Shown: positions 48,248-59,772, counted from the first letter of the stretch. The stretch: DNA of 64,000 nucleotides from Sarcophilus harrisii (GCF_902635505.1 NC_045427.1:517847665-517911664); one strand, 5' to 3'. The notes: generated from the letters alone by a model not told the origin. Translations and numbers: made by a program.

Positions 48248-48480
48248 ATGCTATAATGTAAAGAGCACTAGATTTGGAGTCAGGAAGACCTGGCTTTAAA
48301 TCTTGCCTTTGATACTTATTAGCTAAGTGACAATGGTAGGTCATTGAAACTCTCCATGATTAAATTTACTCATCTGTAAAATGGGGATAATAATGCCTCT
48401 AATATTTCATAGAGTTGTTATGAGGTCCAAATGAGAATATGTATATGAATTGCTTTGTTAACCTTTTATTACTGCAAGAT
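48248..48480 (+). repeat. MIR
   Basis: 'gctataatgtaaagagcact', 'gagtcaggaagacctggctt', 'atctgtaaaatggggataat' and 'agagttgttatgaggtccaa' occur in order. Confidence 0.88.
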
Positions 48481-48489
48481 TCCATAACT

Positions 48490-49185
48490 AACTTTTAATC
48501 TATTTTTTTAGCTCTAAATCTCATGATCCTAAAAATGGCCCCGGTTGCTAACATGGGAGATCAGTGGAAGCCAAATTAGATTAGGTAGTATATGTGTAGG
48601 GTCTAAGTGGGGCACCACAAGGAGAGGCTGTAGGCCATTATAGGCAGGATCCCCTAGTGGCCTAGGATCTAAAGATGCTTTTTGCTATCCTGCATACAGA
48701 TTTTAGAGGAAAACTTGATAGACAAGGAGCAGCCCAAACCAAAAATAGTATATAGCTAATTTCAAGGTTTGGCTAATTCTTAAATCATTTCTCTTTTTCT
48801 TTTGAAGTGCAATGTATGCAATTTGGAGAGTATAGAGAGTAGCTAATTTAATCCTCTAATTATCATTTGTTTAAGCTAATGTCAAATTTAGTTTGTGGTT
48901 TTAGAATACCCAACTCCTAGAGGGGCAAGCAGGAGAAGCAGGAAAAAGCCTTCTTGGAACTTAAAAGTTTTCAGAGTATAATAAAATGAAATCAGTAACT
49001 ATTAAGTCTTGAGAGGGGTAGTGCAGGCATTGTACATACAATCAAAGTATAAAACATATTCTCTCACTCCATTCACTCATTCATCCATCCAACACAATTT
49101 ATTGAGCATATACTATTAGGCACTATGCTGCCTCAAGGTTAAAACCCAGTGAAATAGAAAAGAACTATTCACAAACATCTCTAAA
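48490..49185. other. No assigned feature
   Basis: Unique-looking DNA. 'atcccctagtggc' at 48649 is a partial CTCF-like word. Confidence 0.35.
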
Positions 49186-49189
49186 ATAG

Positions 49190-49295
49190 AAGCAATGTGT
49201 TATGCTTGAAAGAACTCTGGATTTATACTCTGAGGGCCTGAGTTCAAATTCCAAATTAGCCCTTGAACAAAACACTTCAGTTTTCTGGGTATTGT
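49190..49295 (+). repeat. SINE head and core fragment
   Basis: 'gcttgaaagaactctggatt' and 'cctgagttcaaattccaaat' are present. Confidence 0.65.
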
Positions 49296-49299
49296 TTTC

Positions 49300-50360
49300 C
49301 AAATCAATTAATAAACATTCATTAAGTGGCTACTATGTGCCAGCCACTGTGCTTAATGCTGAGGATACAAAAATAGGCAAAAGACAGAATTTGTTCTTGA
49401 GGAGCTTACATTATAATGAGGGACATAAAAAACAAACAAATATATACAAACTATATACTATATAAATAGGATATAATTAATAGAAGGAAGGTACTAGAAT
49501 TAAGAGCTCTTTGTATCCACATTGGCAAATTGGCCATTTTTATGATCATAGGAGTTAGAGAGCTAAAAAAAAAATAGATTGAGAGGTTAGGAATCTTTTC
49601 CTGCAAAACATGGGATTTTAGCTGGGACTTAAAGGAAGCCAAGCAAGTTAGAAGGCAGAGTTGAAGAGGGAGCCAGACATGGGGGAGAGCCAGAGAAAAT
49701 ACCTGGAGTTGAGCGATGAAGGGACTTGTTTGTGGCACAGCCAGGAGACCAGTGTTATTGGATCAAAGAGTATGTGATGGGGAAATAAGGTATAAGAAGA
49801 ATGTAAATATAGAAAGAGCTTGACTGAGCAGAAGATGTTGTATTTGATCTTGGAGGTGATGGAGAGCCACTGGAGTTTATTGAGTCGGGGAGTAACATGA
49901 TTATACCTGTGCTTTAGGAGAATCACTTATGAATGGAGGACAGATTATAGTAGGAGGGACCCCAGACAGTCTGGCTGATTCACCATCATCGCTGGTTTTT
50001 AAACTCCATTTGGGGTTTTCTTGGCAGAGATATTGGGGAAGTTTGCCATTTCCTTCTCCAGTTTATTTTATATATGAGGAAACTCAGGCAAACAGGGTAA
50101 AGTGCCCAGGGTCACACAGCTAGCAGATGACTGAGGTCAGATTTGAACTCACAAAGATGAGTCTTCTTGGCTCCAAGACCAGCAAACAACCCACCTAGCT
50201 GCCCTGACTCACCTTCAAGTTATATTCCAGCTATGAGGTGATGAAGGTCTATAGGAGAATCAGAGTCAGTGTCAGAGCAGACAAGAGGGCATACAGGAGA
50301 GATGGCAAAAGTTTGGATGTGGGAGGCAAGAGAGTGGAATCCAGGATGACAATTTTCAGA
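49300..50360. repeat. Long old interspersed repeat with L2-type start
   Basis: It begins with the reversed L2-type 3' end ('ttcattaagtggctactatg', 'gaggagcttacattataatg') and runs through 'ggattttagctgggacttaa', 'aataaggtataagaagaatg' and 'ggagagccactggagttta' to 'gatgtgggaggcaagagagt'. I know this block order as a common old mammalian repeat, but I cannot fix its class. It is split by the SINE at 49985-50203. Confidence 0.65.
49975..50213 (-). repeat. Marsupial tRNA-type SINE nested in the long repeat
   Basis: The reversed SINE spans 49985-50203 ('tttggggttttcttggcaga', 'ccagggtcacacagctagca', 'acccacctagctgcc'). Flanks 'ctgattcacc' (49975-49984) and 'ctgactcacc' (50204-50213) are its target duplication with one difference. 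Confidence 0.88.
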
Positions 50361-50369
50361 AAACATAAC

Positions 50370-51010
50370 CAGATGGTCTCTAAGAGCCCCTAAAATCCAT
50401 GATCTTATCAGTATAACATATAAATGCACACAAAATATTCTGTGGCTTCAGAAAAAAAAGCAAGAGCACTATTTGGTGTAAGTGGAAGGGCAGAAAAAGC
50501 TTCATAGAGGAAATGACATTCTATTTTGGCCTTGAAGGATGGATTCTTAATAATAAATACATTAATAAACTATATATTTTTTAAAAGTTACAATAAAAAT
50601 GAGTAGATTAACTCCTGAGTTGGGAAGGGAGAGGGGTTAGATATTGAGTCTTTATGAATATTTTATATCATGGTTCACCTTGAAGGAAGTTCTTGTCTCT
50701 GAGCAGGTTTCCATGCCCAGTGAAGCTTAGCAGTGCTAGTGCTCAAGAATGCTCAACCATCCCTTCCATTCAGCAGCTGGCAGGATCCCTGAAAGGATGT
50801 TAGACTTATGGGAATCTTGGATACTTTGAAATGGCTGTGGTTTAGGTAGGTTCTTAAAATTTTCCTTCAAAAGTGAAAACAAATGGAGCTTTAAAACCAC
50901 CAAAAATTTAAAACATGGGGGAGGGACAGAGAGGTAAAAAAGTAGAGAAGTGTCTCTACAGATGTTTCTACAGTTTCTGAAGTAGTAAGCAATGAAACCA
51001 ATTTATTCAT
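50370..51010. other. No assigned feature
   Basis: 'atggattcttaataataaat' and the GT/GA words around it do not match a family that I can name. Confidence 0.35.
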
Positions 51011-51024
51011 TCAATAAACTTTAT

Positions 51025-51132
51025 AAGCATTTATTAAGTTCTTACTATGTGCCAAGCACTTTGCTAAACTGAGGCTACAGAGTCAAAAATTAAAGTCTCT
51101 TCTTTCACAAAGCTTACTTTCAACTGGGGAAA
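51025..51132 (-). mobile_element. L2 LINE, 3' end
   Basis: 'agcatttattaagttcttac', 'gtgccaagcactttgctaaa' and 'acaaagcttactttcaact' are reverse L2. Confidence 0.8.
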
Positions 51133-51139
51133 AACCAAA

Positions 51140-51365
51140 CTATGTATGTATATAACAATATTTTTTCCAATTACATGTAAAAACAATCTTTAACATTTTT
51201 TAAATAAAATTTTAAGTTCCAAATTTTCTCCCCTTTCCTCTATACTCTTTTCTCCCTAAGACAGTAGTATTTTGATATATCATGTAAATCATATAAAACT
51301 TATTTCCATGTTAGTCATATATACATATAAAGAAATATAAAACGTACAAAATTGAGACAAAATAA
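51140..51365 (-). mobile_element. L1 3' UTR
   Basis: 'ccaattacatgtaaaaacaa', 'aagttccaaattttctcccc' and 'acttatttccatgttagtca' are the reversed marsupial L1 3' end. Confidence 0.75.
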
Positions 51366-51712
51366 TTTTAGGAACTATTATCTGGGGAGTTGGGAAAAGC
51401 TTCATGTAGGTAATAACATCTGAAATGAGTTTTAGAGATTTCTTATAATAAAATATGTTCTTCAGTTAAGTAAGAGGTTCTTTTCTTGGCCAAAGCTGCT
51501 ATGCAGTTTTTAGGTCTTGGGGGAAATGGAAGTTAAAAGCCAGTTAATTTTTTTAGATGATCTGGGAAAAAAACAAACCAACAAAAAAAACAAGCAAGCA
51601 GATCTTGCTGGCATAAGGAAATTCTGATTATGATCTGCCCAAATAATAGGAATTCCACAAATGACATGGTTCTAATGAAAGGTGTATCTTTCATGTGTCT
51701 GCAAGATTGTCC

Positions 51713-51890
51713 TTATGTTCTGGAGAGCAATTTGGAATTATGCCCAAAGGGCTATCAAACTCTGTATACCATTTGATCCAGCAACATCTCTCCTGGGCTT
51801 GCATCCCAAAGAGAGAATAAAGGAAGGGACCATTTTCCTTTCTGATTGTTCTCTATGGCAGCTAGCAACTGAGCTAAGAAGTTAGATTGA
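51713..51890 (+). mobile_element. L1 ORF2 3' fragment
   Basis: The plus strand encodes 'FWRAIWNYAQRAIKLCIPFD' in decayed form, the same block as in the L1 at 63.6 kb. Confidence 0.85.
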
Positions 51891-51894
51891 TCCA

Positions 51895-52780
51895 TCAACT
51901 GAACACAGAGATTTTACTCTGTGTGCTCCTCCCTAGGGAGCTTGGTGACCCTCTATTTCTGGATTACCAGACTTAGTGGGGATACTTGATCAGCTTTTGC
52001 CCTAACTCAGAATCCCCGAATTCAAGGGATTTACCAGCTCCAGGTCCCCATCACATCTCTTCTCATTTCCTCTTTCTGCTTTCTTCCTCCCCTTCTCCCT
52101 CTCCCATATCCCCACCCTGGAATTATAGACATATACCACCACAATTCACCCAAACTATTTTTCAAAACAGTCAGCTACTAGTATATTTCTAGTGGCATGG
52201 AAAGGGTAGGATTTCTTCCTTGGTGCAGATTCTTACTTGGCAGTGTCGTTCCCCTGACGGTGTGAGTAGGGTAGGTACCAAATGGGCCTAGGACAATGAT
52301 ATTGCTATAAGCCTCAGGGCCAGATTCTAAAGAAGTTCAGAGGGCAGGCTCATTGTCAGTGGCAACAAAGCCGAGAGAAACCTGATCCAGGCTCAGTACC
52401 TGTTTGCATTGTGCACTTCCTTACTTACAGGCACAATCTAACAGCTGGGGCTCCAGAAATCCACAATGTACTACAGAAGGAGGGCAGGCAGATGACCCAC
52501 TTCTTCCTTTCAAAAGGAACAGCTTTTAGCTGTAGCTTCAGGAATAAAACCAAATGCTCAGTTACAACCACTGTCAATTGCTGCTATTGGCTACAACTGG
52601 AAAGGACCCTGTTGAGCAGCTGACGACTTCACAGTGGCTGGTGTGGAAGCCAATTTTTTTTTTTTTTTAGGAGGGGAATAGGATAATAGTTATTCAAAAG
52701 GACAAGCAGGAGCCTCACTAGCATCGGATAACTATGGCGATTTAATATGGGAACCTGGAAAACTGCAAAATGTAAGATAC
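51895..52780. other. Unique-looking DNA with one possible microexon
   Basis: No repeats were recognised. On the minus strand 52429-52470 (42 nt) is bounded by a strong acceptor ('ctgccctccttctgtag') and a strong donor ('CCT|gtaagtaag'). It has two open frames, and neither ends in the phase required by exon 39194-39271, so it is not annotated as coding. Confidence 0.3.
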
Positions 52781-52782
52781 TC

Positions 52783-52965
52783 CAGAGGCACCATGGTGTG
52801 GAGGAGAGAATACTAGATCTGGAATTGGATGAGCCAAGTTCAAATACAGCAGCCTCTGACACCTCTTAAGTTTATGATGTCCGAGCCCCAACTATAAAAT
52901 GAGAATAATAACACTCATACAACTCACCTGAAAGTTGTGAGGAAGGTGCTTAACTGTGATAGATA
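52783..52965 (+). repeat. MIR/marsupial SINE
   Basis: 'ggcaccatggtgtggaggag', 'gatctggaattggatgagcc' and 'aaagttgtgaggaaggtgct' are present. Confidence 0.8.
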
Positions 52966-53784
52966 AATGACAATGGTTATTGTTGAGTATTTTCAATATA
53001 CTCTTACTCTCTTCCCGTATTTATGGCATCTCCCCTAGCTTCCCTCGATATCGTTATGTCATCTAGTTGTATACTTGTACTCTATCCTGCCAAAACCCAC
53101 ACTTAGAAAAGAATCTAATATTAATCATTCAAGTAATTGACAGGGGCGGGGTTGGGGGGTGATTAGGACAGAAGGACCTTTCTGGATCCTGAAATCATAC
53201 CATAAGGGTTGCTTGCAGAAGTCTGGTCCTGTTTAGGTTAGCTGTAAAGATTGAATGCTTTGATTGGTCTTCTGTACTTTATTAAAACAGAATACCAAAG
53301 TGTTACTTTCCTTTTTACACTTCTCAATGTTTTTAAGTAGCAGAAAGAGAAGAGGTTATGGACATAACTCATCTTTGCCAGGGGGAAAGGATGTTGTATC
53401 CTCTGATGCAGAAAGAGGATTATTTTGTGGTTTGTGGGCTATTTTATTATGCTATAGATAGAGATGATTGCCCTTGGGACAGTGAATTAACCTAAGAATG
53501 AAAAGGAAGTGGAGTTAAACTCCTGCTGTCTTCTGGGAGACAGCTGTGGCCTGCATACAGCTGCTACCCTTGCAGGTTCTGAGCCTTGGCCCAACTAACT
53601 AGGATGGCCGGGAGCAACTCACTTCGCCTCTATAAAAAGGGCTAATCGTGTTCACCTGCATTACAGGGGGAGGGAAGAATTAATCAGTATTAGTGAAGCA
53701 TCTTTTTCTATCATGGCGCAGACTATGCTAAGCAACAATCAGACAAACCCAGTACTATCCACAGAGAGACTGTAGATTTCAGAG

Positions 53785-53925
53785 CTCACTTGACTGATGG
53801 GGAAACTGAGACTTAGAGTAAGTTCCCAAAGTTATATAGACAAGCGGCAAATATATTACTTAATTTTACAGAAGAGGAAACTGAGGCTCAGAGAAGTTAG
53901 GAGGTCAAGTTCATAAAAATAATAA
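53785..53925 (-). repeat. Two MIR pieces
   Basis: 'gatggggaaactgagactta' and 'cagaagaggaaactgaggct' are two copies of the same MIR block 76 bases apart, suggesting two insertions or a local duplication. Confidence 0.7.
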
Positions 53926-54119
53926 GACAAAGACAAAATAGAACCAAGTCTTTTTGCTTTCTACTATTATGCTCTTCTCTGCCAACACGACTGAATAAAC
54001 AGTTGTTGATTCAGTGACAGATTTCACATATATCATATGCACCGGTCAAATCAGATTAAAATGAACCAAGAGGATGAAAACGAACAAATCAAAGGGGCAG
54101 TTTGAGAGGTCAGTATTGC

Positions 54120-55160
54120 ACAGGGTAAAGCTATTTATAAATACGAGTTTCGGGGTTTTTAGACTAGGCGGTAGAGCTCTCTCTTGCTCCGACTTCCCTT
54201 CCTCACCAACATAACTCTGTACCCTCCTTTCTCCCCCTTCTGCTCCCTTATTGATTCCTAGGGTTACTGACCGAACCGATCCGTCTGATTTGACCATACA
54301 CTGGAAGTGCGCGATTTCCCTCTGCCCTACACAGCTGAAGAATCTGGGATTACTGTCAACATGGAGGACTAACTTTCCGTGTGGAGGTTTTATCCACAGA
54401 GACCATTTCCCTAGCCGCCCGAGGCCGTTAGAGATGAAAGAACTTGTCCGGGTCCCACAGCTAATGAATACCATAGAGATTTGAACTCGGGTCTCCCGGC
54501 CCCGGCCCCAGCCCTCTCACCCTTATGCCATACAGCTTCTTGTGTCTCTTTTAAATGTCATATGACAGGTCTGTGCTTTCGTGCCTTGCTCTGCTACCGT
54601 CTCCCCCCTCACAAGCAGGCAGCTACGGCTCTGCCGTCTGTCTGCACACCGAATTGGAAAGTCATAAGGATCCATAAATGAGGGTCTCTTGGACACCACC
54701 ACCCAGGAGGCCGTAGCAACTCTTCGGGGCTCCCGGGGTCTTTCTTATAAATGAGTCTTTTTCGTGACCCATTACGGGGACTTTGGAGCTCGGAGAGAAC
54801 CCAGGAGGACTGGACCCCATAGGTATGCATCAATATATCAAAGAAGGATTTTTGATGGAGGTTTTATTTCTTGAAACTGTGAAGGTGATAGCCACACAGC
54901 CAGTGTCTGGAGGAGACATGCTGCCTCTCATCAAGGCATTATCTGGGGCCGCGCGCTGCAAAATGGACTTTGTCGTCTTTCTCTCCCAGAAAGAGCACAA
55001 ATTCTTCAAGTTACCGAATGTTCCCCAGCCCTTTCTCTCCCTTCCTTTGAATATTTTATCCCCCCACAGCATCGACGTCTCTGCTCTTGCGATAACGCAC
55101 CCGCTGCTTTTTAAAAAGAAGTCGGGTCACTGCGCTATAAAAGAGGTCAAATAGTAAAGT
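54120..55160. promoter_or_regulatory. CpG-rich, promoter-like block
   Basis: CpG dinucleotides recur throughout this kilobase (clusters at 54290-54320, 54410-54510, 54600-54800, 54948-54956 'gccgcgcgc', 55070-55135) although the surrounding genome is CpG-poor. A plus-strand TATAAAA lies at 55136-55142. A plus-strand frame at 54783-55154 is open for 123 codons ('FLETVKVIATQPVSGGDMLP...') without a recognised family. A promoter, perhaps of the minus-strand gene or of a non-coding RNA, is the simplest reading; a CpG-rich old insertion is the alternative. Confidence 0.45.
54420..54500 (-). repeat. MIR core inside the CpG-rich block
   Basis: 'cttgtccgggtcccacagct' and 'gagatttgaactcgggtctc' are reverse MIR, unusually rich in CpG. 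Confidence 0.7.
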
Positions 55161-55256
55161 ATTAATGCAACTCCGTTTTCAGAAAGATTTCTTTCTGTTC
55201 TTTTGGAAATTCACGGAAGCAGATGCCATAGTTTTGGTCACTTATAGCATCTTAGT

Positions 55257-55279
55257 GGGCTGCCACCTAGTGGCAGCCC
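55257..55279 (-). promoter_or_regulatory. CTCF-type site in a perfect inverted repeat
   Basis: 'gggctgccac' + 'cta' + 'gtggcagccc' is a perfect 10-bp inverted repeat with a 3-base spacer. Its minus strand reads CCACTAGGTGGCAG, which fits the CTCF core CCASYAGRKGGCRS at all 14 positions. Binding is predicted from motif alone. Confidence 0.6.
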
Positions 55280-55556
55280 TTATGCAGTCCCAATATTTTC
55301 TGAAGATGGAGCTATTTGTTTTGTTTGGAGGACTTTGTATTTTGTGATCTTCCCCCCTTCCCCCGAATCGGGTGAGGGACTAGAGGGAGAAAAAAATAGC
55401 TTTCTGTTAATTTTTTAAAAAGAGAGTTGGGGCGGGGTATGCTCCAACTGTAGAATATTGCTGGTCCTTTTAGATGAGGTGGCTGTATTATTGGTTTTAT
55501 TTAATCATTTTACTTTGTTTACAAGAGAGCTCTCATGGAATGAGAGTAATCTTTTT

Positions 55557-55765
55557 TTTTAACAAGCATTTATTAAGCAGGTATTGTGATAAGTACTTTA
55601 CAAATGTTATTTTTGCAACAAGTCTGTGAGGTAAATATTATTCTTATCCCCACTTTATAGATGAGGAAACTGGCATGGCCTGTCCACGGTAATACAGCTT
55701 AGCAAGTGGGATTTGAACTCGATTTTTCCTGGCTCAGCTCCAGGGCTCTATCCATTTAGCCACTA
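55557..55765 (-). repeat. MIR, near full length
   Basis: 'aacaagcatttattaagcag', 'agtctgtgaggtaaatatta', 'ttatagatgaggaaactggc' and 'tctatccatttagccac' are reverse MIR in full order. Confidence 0.9.
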
Positions 55766-55832
55766 TTTAGCTGTGTCTCAGGAGATGTTTATAAAATGAA
55801 AGCACGTTCATAAAATGTACTCTTTCCTTGAC

Positions 55833-55880
55833 AGAGAAAGAGAGAGACACAGACAGAGAAAGAGAGTGAGAGCGAGAAAG

Positions 55881-55939
<59 letters not shown>
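55833..55939. repeat. (GA)n microsatellite
   Basis: Impure GA/GACA units, becoming a pure (GA)n run of about 27 units at 55885-55939. Confidence 0.95.
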
Positions 55940-55941
<2 letters not shown>

Positions 55942-55944
55942 TCT

Positions 55945-56875
55945 AAATTCCTTTCTATAGATCTGCTTCAGTGTTTCATTGTGGCTCAGACTGTGTCAGG
56001 GCGCAGAGGAAGCCCTGCGAGTTTTCTACCAAGCTGGAAAGGCTTTGAGGATAAGTCCAGTTCTGACTTAATAGCTCTTTGGAAATATTAAACTATTGGT
56101 ATGGATAAAGTAGGTGAAAGAAGATATTAGTGTCAGACGCTGCTGTTTCTTTCATACCCAATGGTATGTGGTGGATTGCAATTTGGTAAGAGGATCTGGA
56201 GCTGAATTGAAGGGAAAAGAGCGAGTTAATGTTGAATGTGGGGGGGGGGGGGAGAAGGAGGAGGGAGAACTAAACAGATGGCCTTATTCTTTACAGTGGC
56301 ACAGACAGGGGTACAACAGTCTAAGCCTGGGTTAAGCTGAGACATTATACAAGAGTAAAGGAGGCACAAGAAGTAGCATTATCAATGTCTAGGAAGAATG
56401 TTAGACCACTGGTTAAGAAGTGGAGGAGATGAGTCAGGGGCAAGAACTACACTAGGGACAGGGTCTGATAGATTAAATTAGACTCTCAAATAAAAGACTC
56501 CATTCTTGTTGCTCAACAGGGCTGTACCTTATTTTGCTTAAATTTCTTTATTCTCTTAAATTTCTGGCAAAGATTTTTAAACCTAAGCTTGTCACAGTGG
56601 ACATAAGGAAAAGAATATTTGTCAGTACTCATTACACAAAGTAAAAAAGATTGTAAAGGTTTCTCAGTGGTTTAGGTTTCAGTGGCTGAGGCTGGGAGGA
56701 AAGGAAGTATTCTTTGGGGAAGAAGTATTGGGCTTTGCCTAGTCTCCTGAGAGCATTTCTTCACACAGTCACCATATGAGTGCTCTATAAATGGTCACTT
56801 ATTATCATGAATTACAGTGCATTTCACAATTCCAGAAAGAGAACTGACAAGTATGTTTAGACCTAGCGTCTACAT
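55945..56875. other. No assigned feature
   Basis: Contains a G-run at 56240-56252. No exon or familiar repeat was recognised. Confidence 0.35.
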
Positions 56876-56879
56876 CAAA

Positions 56880-57490
56880 ACCTTTAAGTAACAAGAAAGG
56901 AAACTTTTTCAAAAAGCTAAAATAGGAAAAAATCCCTTACAAGAAAATTCTCAAAGAAGAAAAATTAAACCAACCAGCAGAGAGATTTAGGAAATGAGCA
57001 AACCAAGAAAAACTACTGATAGTACTGTGAAGTAAGATAATGCCAGAAGAAAAATCCCAAAGAGGGGAATAATACTACACTAATCACAACTTGAATCCCA
57101 GAAAGAAGAATGGAGTATAGAGTGATTAGAAGGATTATATAAAATAATTGAATGAAGAGATAAGGAATGACATTAGAACCCCCAATAGTCAATTAAAGAG
57201 AAGAATCAATAGCTTAAAACAGAAACTGAAATATATTCATAAAAACAATGGAGACCCTGGAAGGGGGTTGCAGGAAAAATAGGAAATGGGAAAATACCCT
57301 TTCAAATAGGTATTCAAATTCAATTCAAATTCAAATTTCAATTCAAAATTTCAAAGATAATTCAAAATTCAAAGATAAGAAATATCCCAGCAAAGTCAAA
57401 ATGAAAGTAAAATTGGAAGACTACCTAAGCTATCTACAAAATCCAATAGGGAAGACTAATAGAGATTATTTGGATGAGGATCAATAGAGG
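56880..57490 (+). mobile_element. Possible L1 ORF1-region fragment
   Basis: 'gcagagagatttaggaaatg', 'gtcaattaaagagaagaatc' and 'aatagcttaaaacagaaact' recall the coiled-coil part of marsupial L1 ORF1. The match is loose. A degenerate TTCAAA tract (57305-57378) lies inside it. Confidence 0.35.
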
Positions 57491-57624
57491 GAGAAAAAGA
57501 AGTGATATTGTGGTGAAGTCCATCAGGATAAAATAATGAGGAGTTTTGGAAATGGATGAAAAACCTGACCTAGAAGGATGCTATAGTAGTGACAAGAGGA
57601 CCTCAGTTGTCTGGATTAAGTGAA

Positions 57625-57852
57625 TAGCAAATCATATTTATATAGCACATTAAAGTTCACAAATCATTTTCTGTAAAACAGCAGTAACAGACAGGCAGTA
57701 CAAATATTATTGTTGTCATTTCATTGATGAGGAAACTGAACCTCTTAGAAGGGAGTTTATTTGCTCAAGGTCCCACAGCTAGAGAATATCTGTCAAAGAT
57801 TTAAATCCAAGTCTAATTTGAAGTCCGGCATTGTTTCCACTATGACACATTG
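57625..57852 (-). repeat. MIR
   Basis: 'catatttatatagcacatta', 'gatgaggaaactgaacctct', 'ctcaaggtcccacagctaga' and 'tttccactatgacacattg' are reverse MIR. Confidence 0.88.
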
Positions 57853-58163
57853 CTGGAACTACCCCTCTGCTAAAAGAGGAACAATTGATAAATTCTTTAC
57901 TTGTTTTAATGCTACTTTCATTTTTCAAAAGGTGGAAAAAATGACAAAGGTAAGTGTTATTATTATTGACCTGATTTTGACCAATGAGGAGAGAAATAAT
58001 GATAAAACAGAAATGAAAGACAAGAACTTTGAAAGAAAGTAACAATCCCTCTTAAGAGTTCATGATATAGGAAAAAATGCAAGTGAAATGTTGAAGAAAA
58101 AATATTTATTAGTATTCTGTATTTAGGTACCATACTGTCAGAAATAAATGTATTTAATCAGAA

Positions 58164-58165
58164 GT

Positions 58166-58223
<58 letters not shown>
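58164..58223. repeat. (TG)n(AG)n compound microsatellite
   Basis: About 13 TG units run directly into about 16 AG units. Confidence 0.98.
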
Positions 58224-58226
<3 letters not shown>

Positions 58227-58489
58227 GCAGAGTTTCCTCATGCCTTCTGATATATCTCTGCCCCAACACAACACAATTTTAGGTAAAATTTCTAGGAATC
58301 CAGAAAGACAAATAAGATATTTACAATCAATTTTAGGTTTTCAACATGATGAATAGTGGAGCAATCAGTGTTGAAGATAAGGAAAAAGTTAAGTTTATTA
58401 AAGGGAAATGTTTATTAAAGGGAAATTCATAAACTAATTTAGGTATCAAAAACTGAAGATGAATATGAAAGACTCATGGTCCTATGTCA

Positions 58490-58700
58490 TTGTTTGTCCT
58501 ACCAGCAACATCAAAGGGTTATGTCTTAATTCTTGAGTGAAATGGATTTAAGTAAGGCAGAGCTGCATAAAGGCATCAGCCTCATTCTCTCTTCCTGAGT
58601 CATTATAGTGATCCTATAAGTATAGTTTCAGGAGCCCTACAGTTCAAGACAAGCTAAAATTGGTTGAATTTGCTAAAAGCACCAAAAAGACATTTGTTTT
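58490..58700 (+). repeat. Marsupial SINE of the 'gtccttc' family
   Basis: 'ttgtttgtcctaccagcaac', 'gagtgaaatggatttaagta', 'ggcatcagcctcattctctc' and 'gagtcattatagtgatcc' follow the family order. Confidence 0.7.
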
Positions 58701-59517
58701 TCCTTCTTAGCTTTGCCGAGGATAAGAAACACACTAAAGAAAGGAAAGAATAGCTGCTCATGGCAAATGGGATGATGATAATAAATGATGGAAAGAAGGA
58801 AGAACTATTTACCTTTTTATTCTGTTTCCTCTATCAAGGAGGAACATTTTAGGACTAGCAAAGATCGCACCAAAAATGGTTGGCAAAGAATTGAAACCCA
58901 AGATGAATTAAGAAGATAAGATTACCTTCAATGAGTTGAAATCTCCAGCCTTAAAATACTAAGGAGGAAAGTGATTGTTGAATCACTTTTGATTCTTTGA
59001 AAAACATGGACTAGACTAAAGCAGAGTAAATTTTATCCAGTACTCAAAAAGGAGGAAGCAGATGGATTTTTCCAATTATAGAACAATGACTTCTCAGTTC
59101 TACAGTGTTGCAAGGTTTATCATAAGTAGGCAGCAAATATATACAAGTACATACAAGAAATAGCACACGTAAAGAAACTAGATTTCAGGGATGCTAAATG
59201 CCTGCCTTTGATTACTAAGCCAGGGAATGATGGAACCAAGAATTGAACCTACATTTCCCAATTCCAAGTCCAGGTGGAGCTAATTCTTCTAAATATTCTA
59301 AACTTGATTTTGACTCCTGGCAAAATTCTTGATTGTATTATTAAAACATGTTTTGTGACTATTTAGAAAGCAAAGTGGTGATTGGGAAAAGCCAGCATAT
59401 ATTTCTGGAGAATAAGTAATACCAGCCAACCCTCATTTCTTATTTTGATATGGTTGATTGATCAATGGAATATCATAACACACTATACAGAACTTAAGTA
59501 AGACTTCTCACAATAAT

Positions 59518-59772
59518 GGGCCTCTGGATGACTCATTGGGTAGAGTGGTGGGCCAGGAATCAGAAGATATCTTCATGAACTTGGATCTGACCTCAGATAC
59601 TTATTAGCTGTGTGATCCTGGGCAAGTCACTTAACTTTGTTTGCCTCAATTTCTTCTTCTGTAAAATGAGCTCAAGAAGGAAGTGGCAAACCACTCCAAT
59701 ATCTTTGCCAAGAAAATCCCAAATGAGGTTACAAAGAGTTGAATGTGACTGAAACAACCCAATCACAAAACT
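59518..59772 (+). repeat. Marsupial tRNA-type SINE inside CR1
   Basis: 'ggatgactcattgggtagag', 'ctgtgtgatcctgggcaagt', 'ctttgccaagaaaatcccaa' and 'ggttacaaagagttgaatgt'. Confidence 0.92.

Noticed and set aside
54046-54474. 142-codon minus-strand frame in the CpG-rich block
   Set aside because: It includes a reversed MIR core, lacks a start with context or splice sites, and its composition follows the CpG-rich background.
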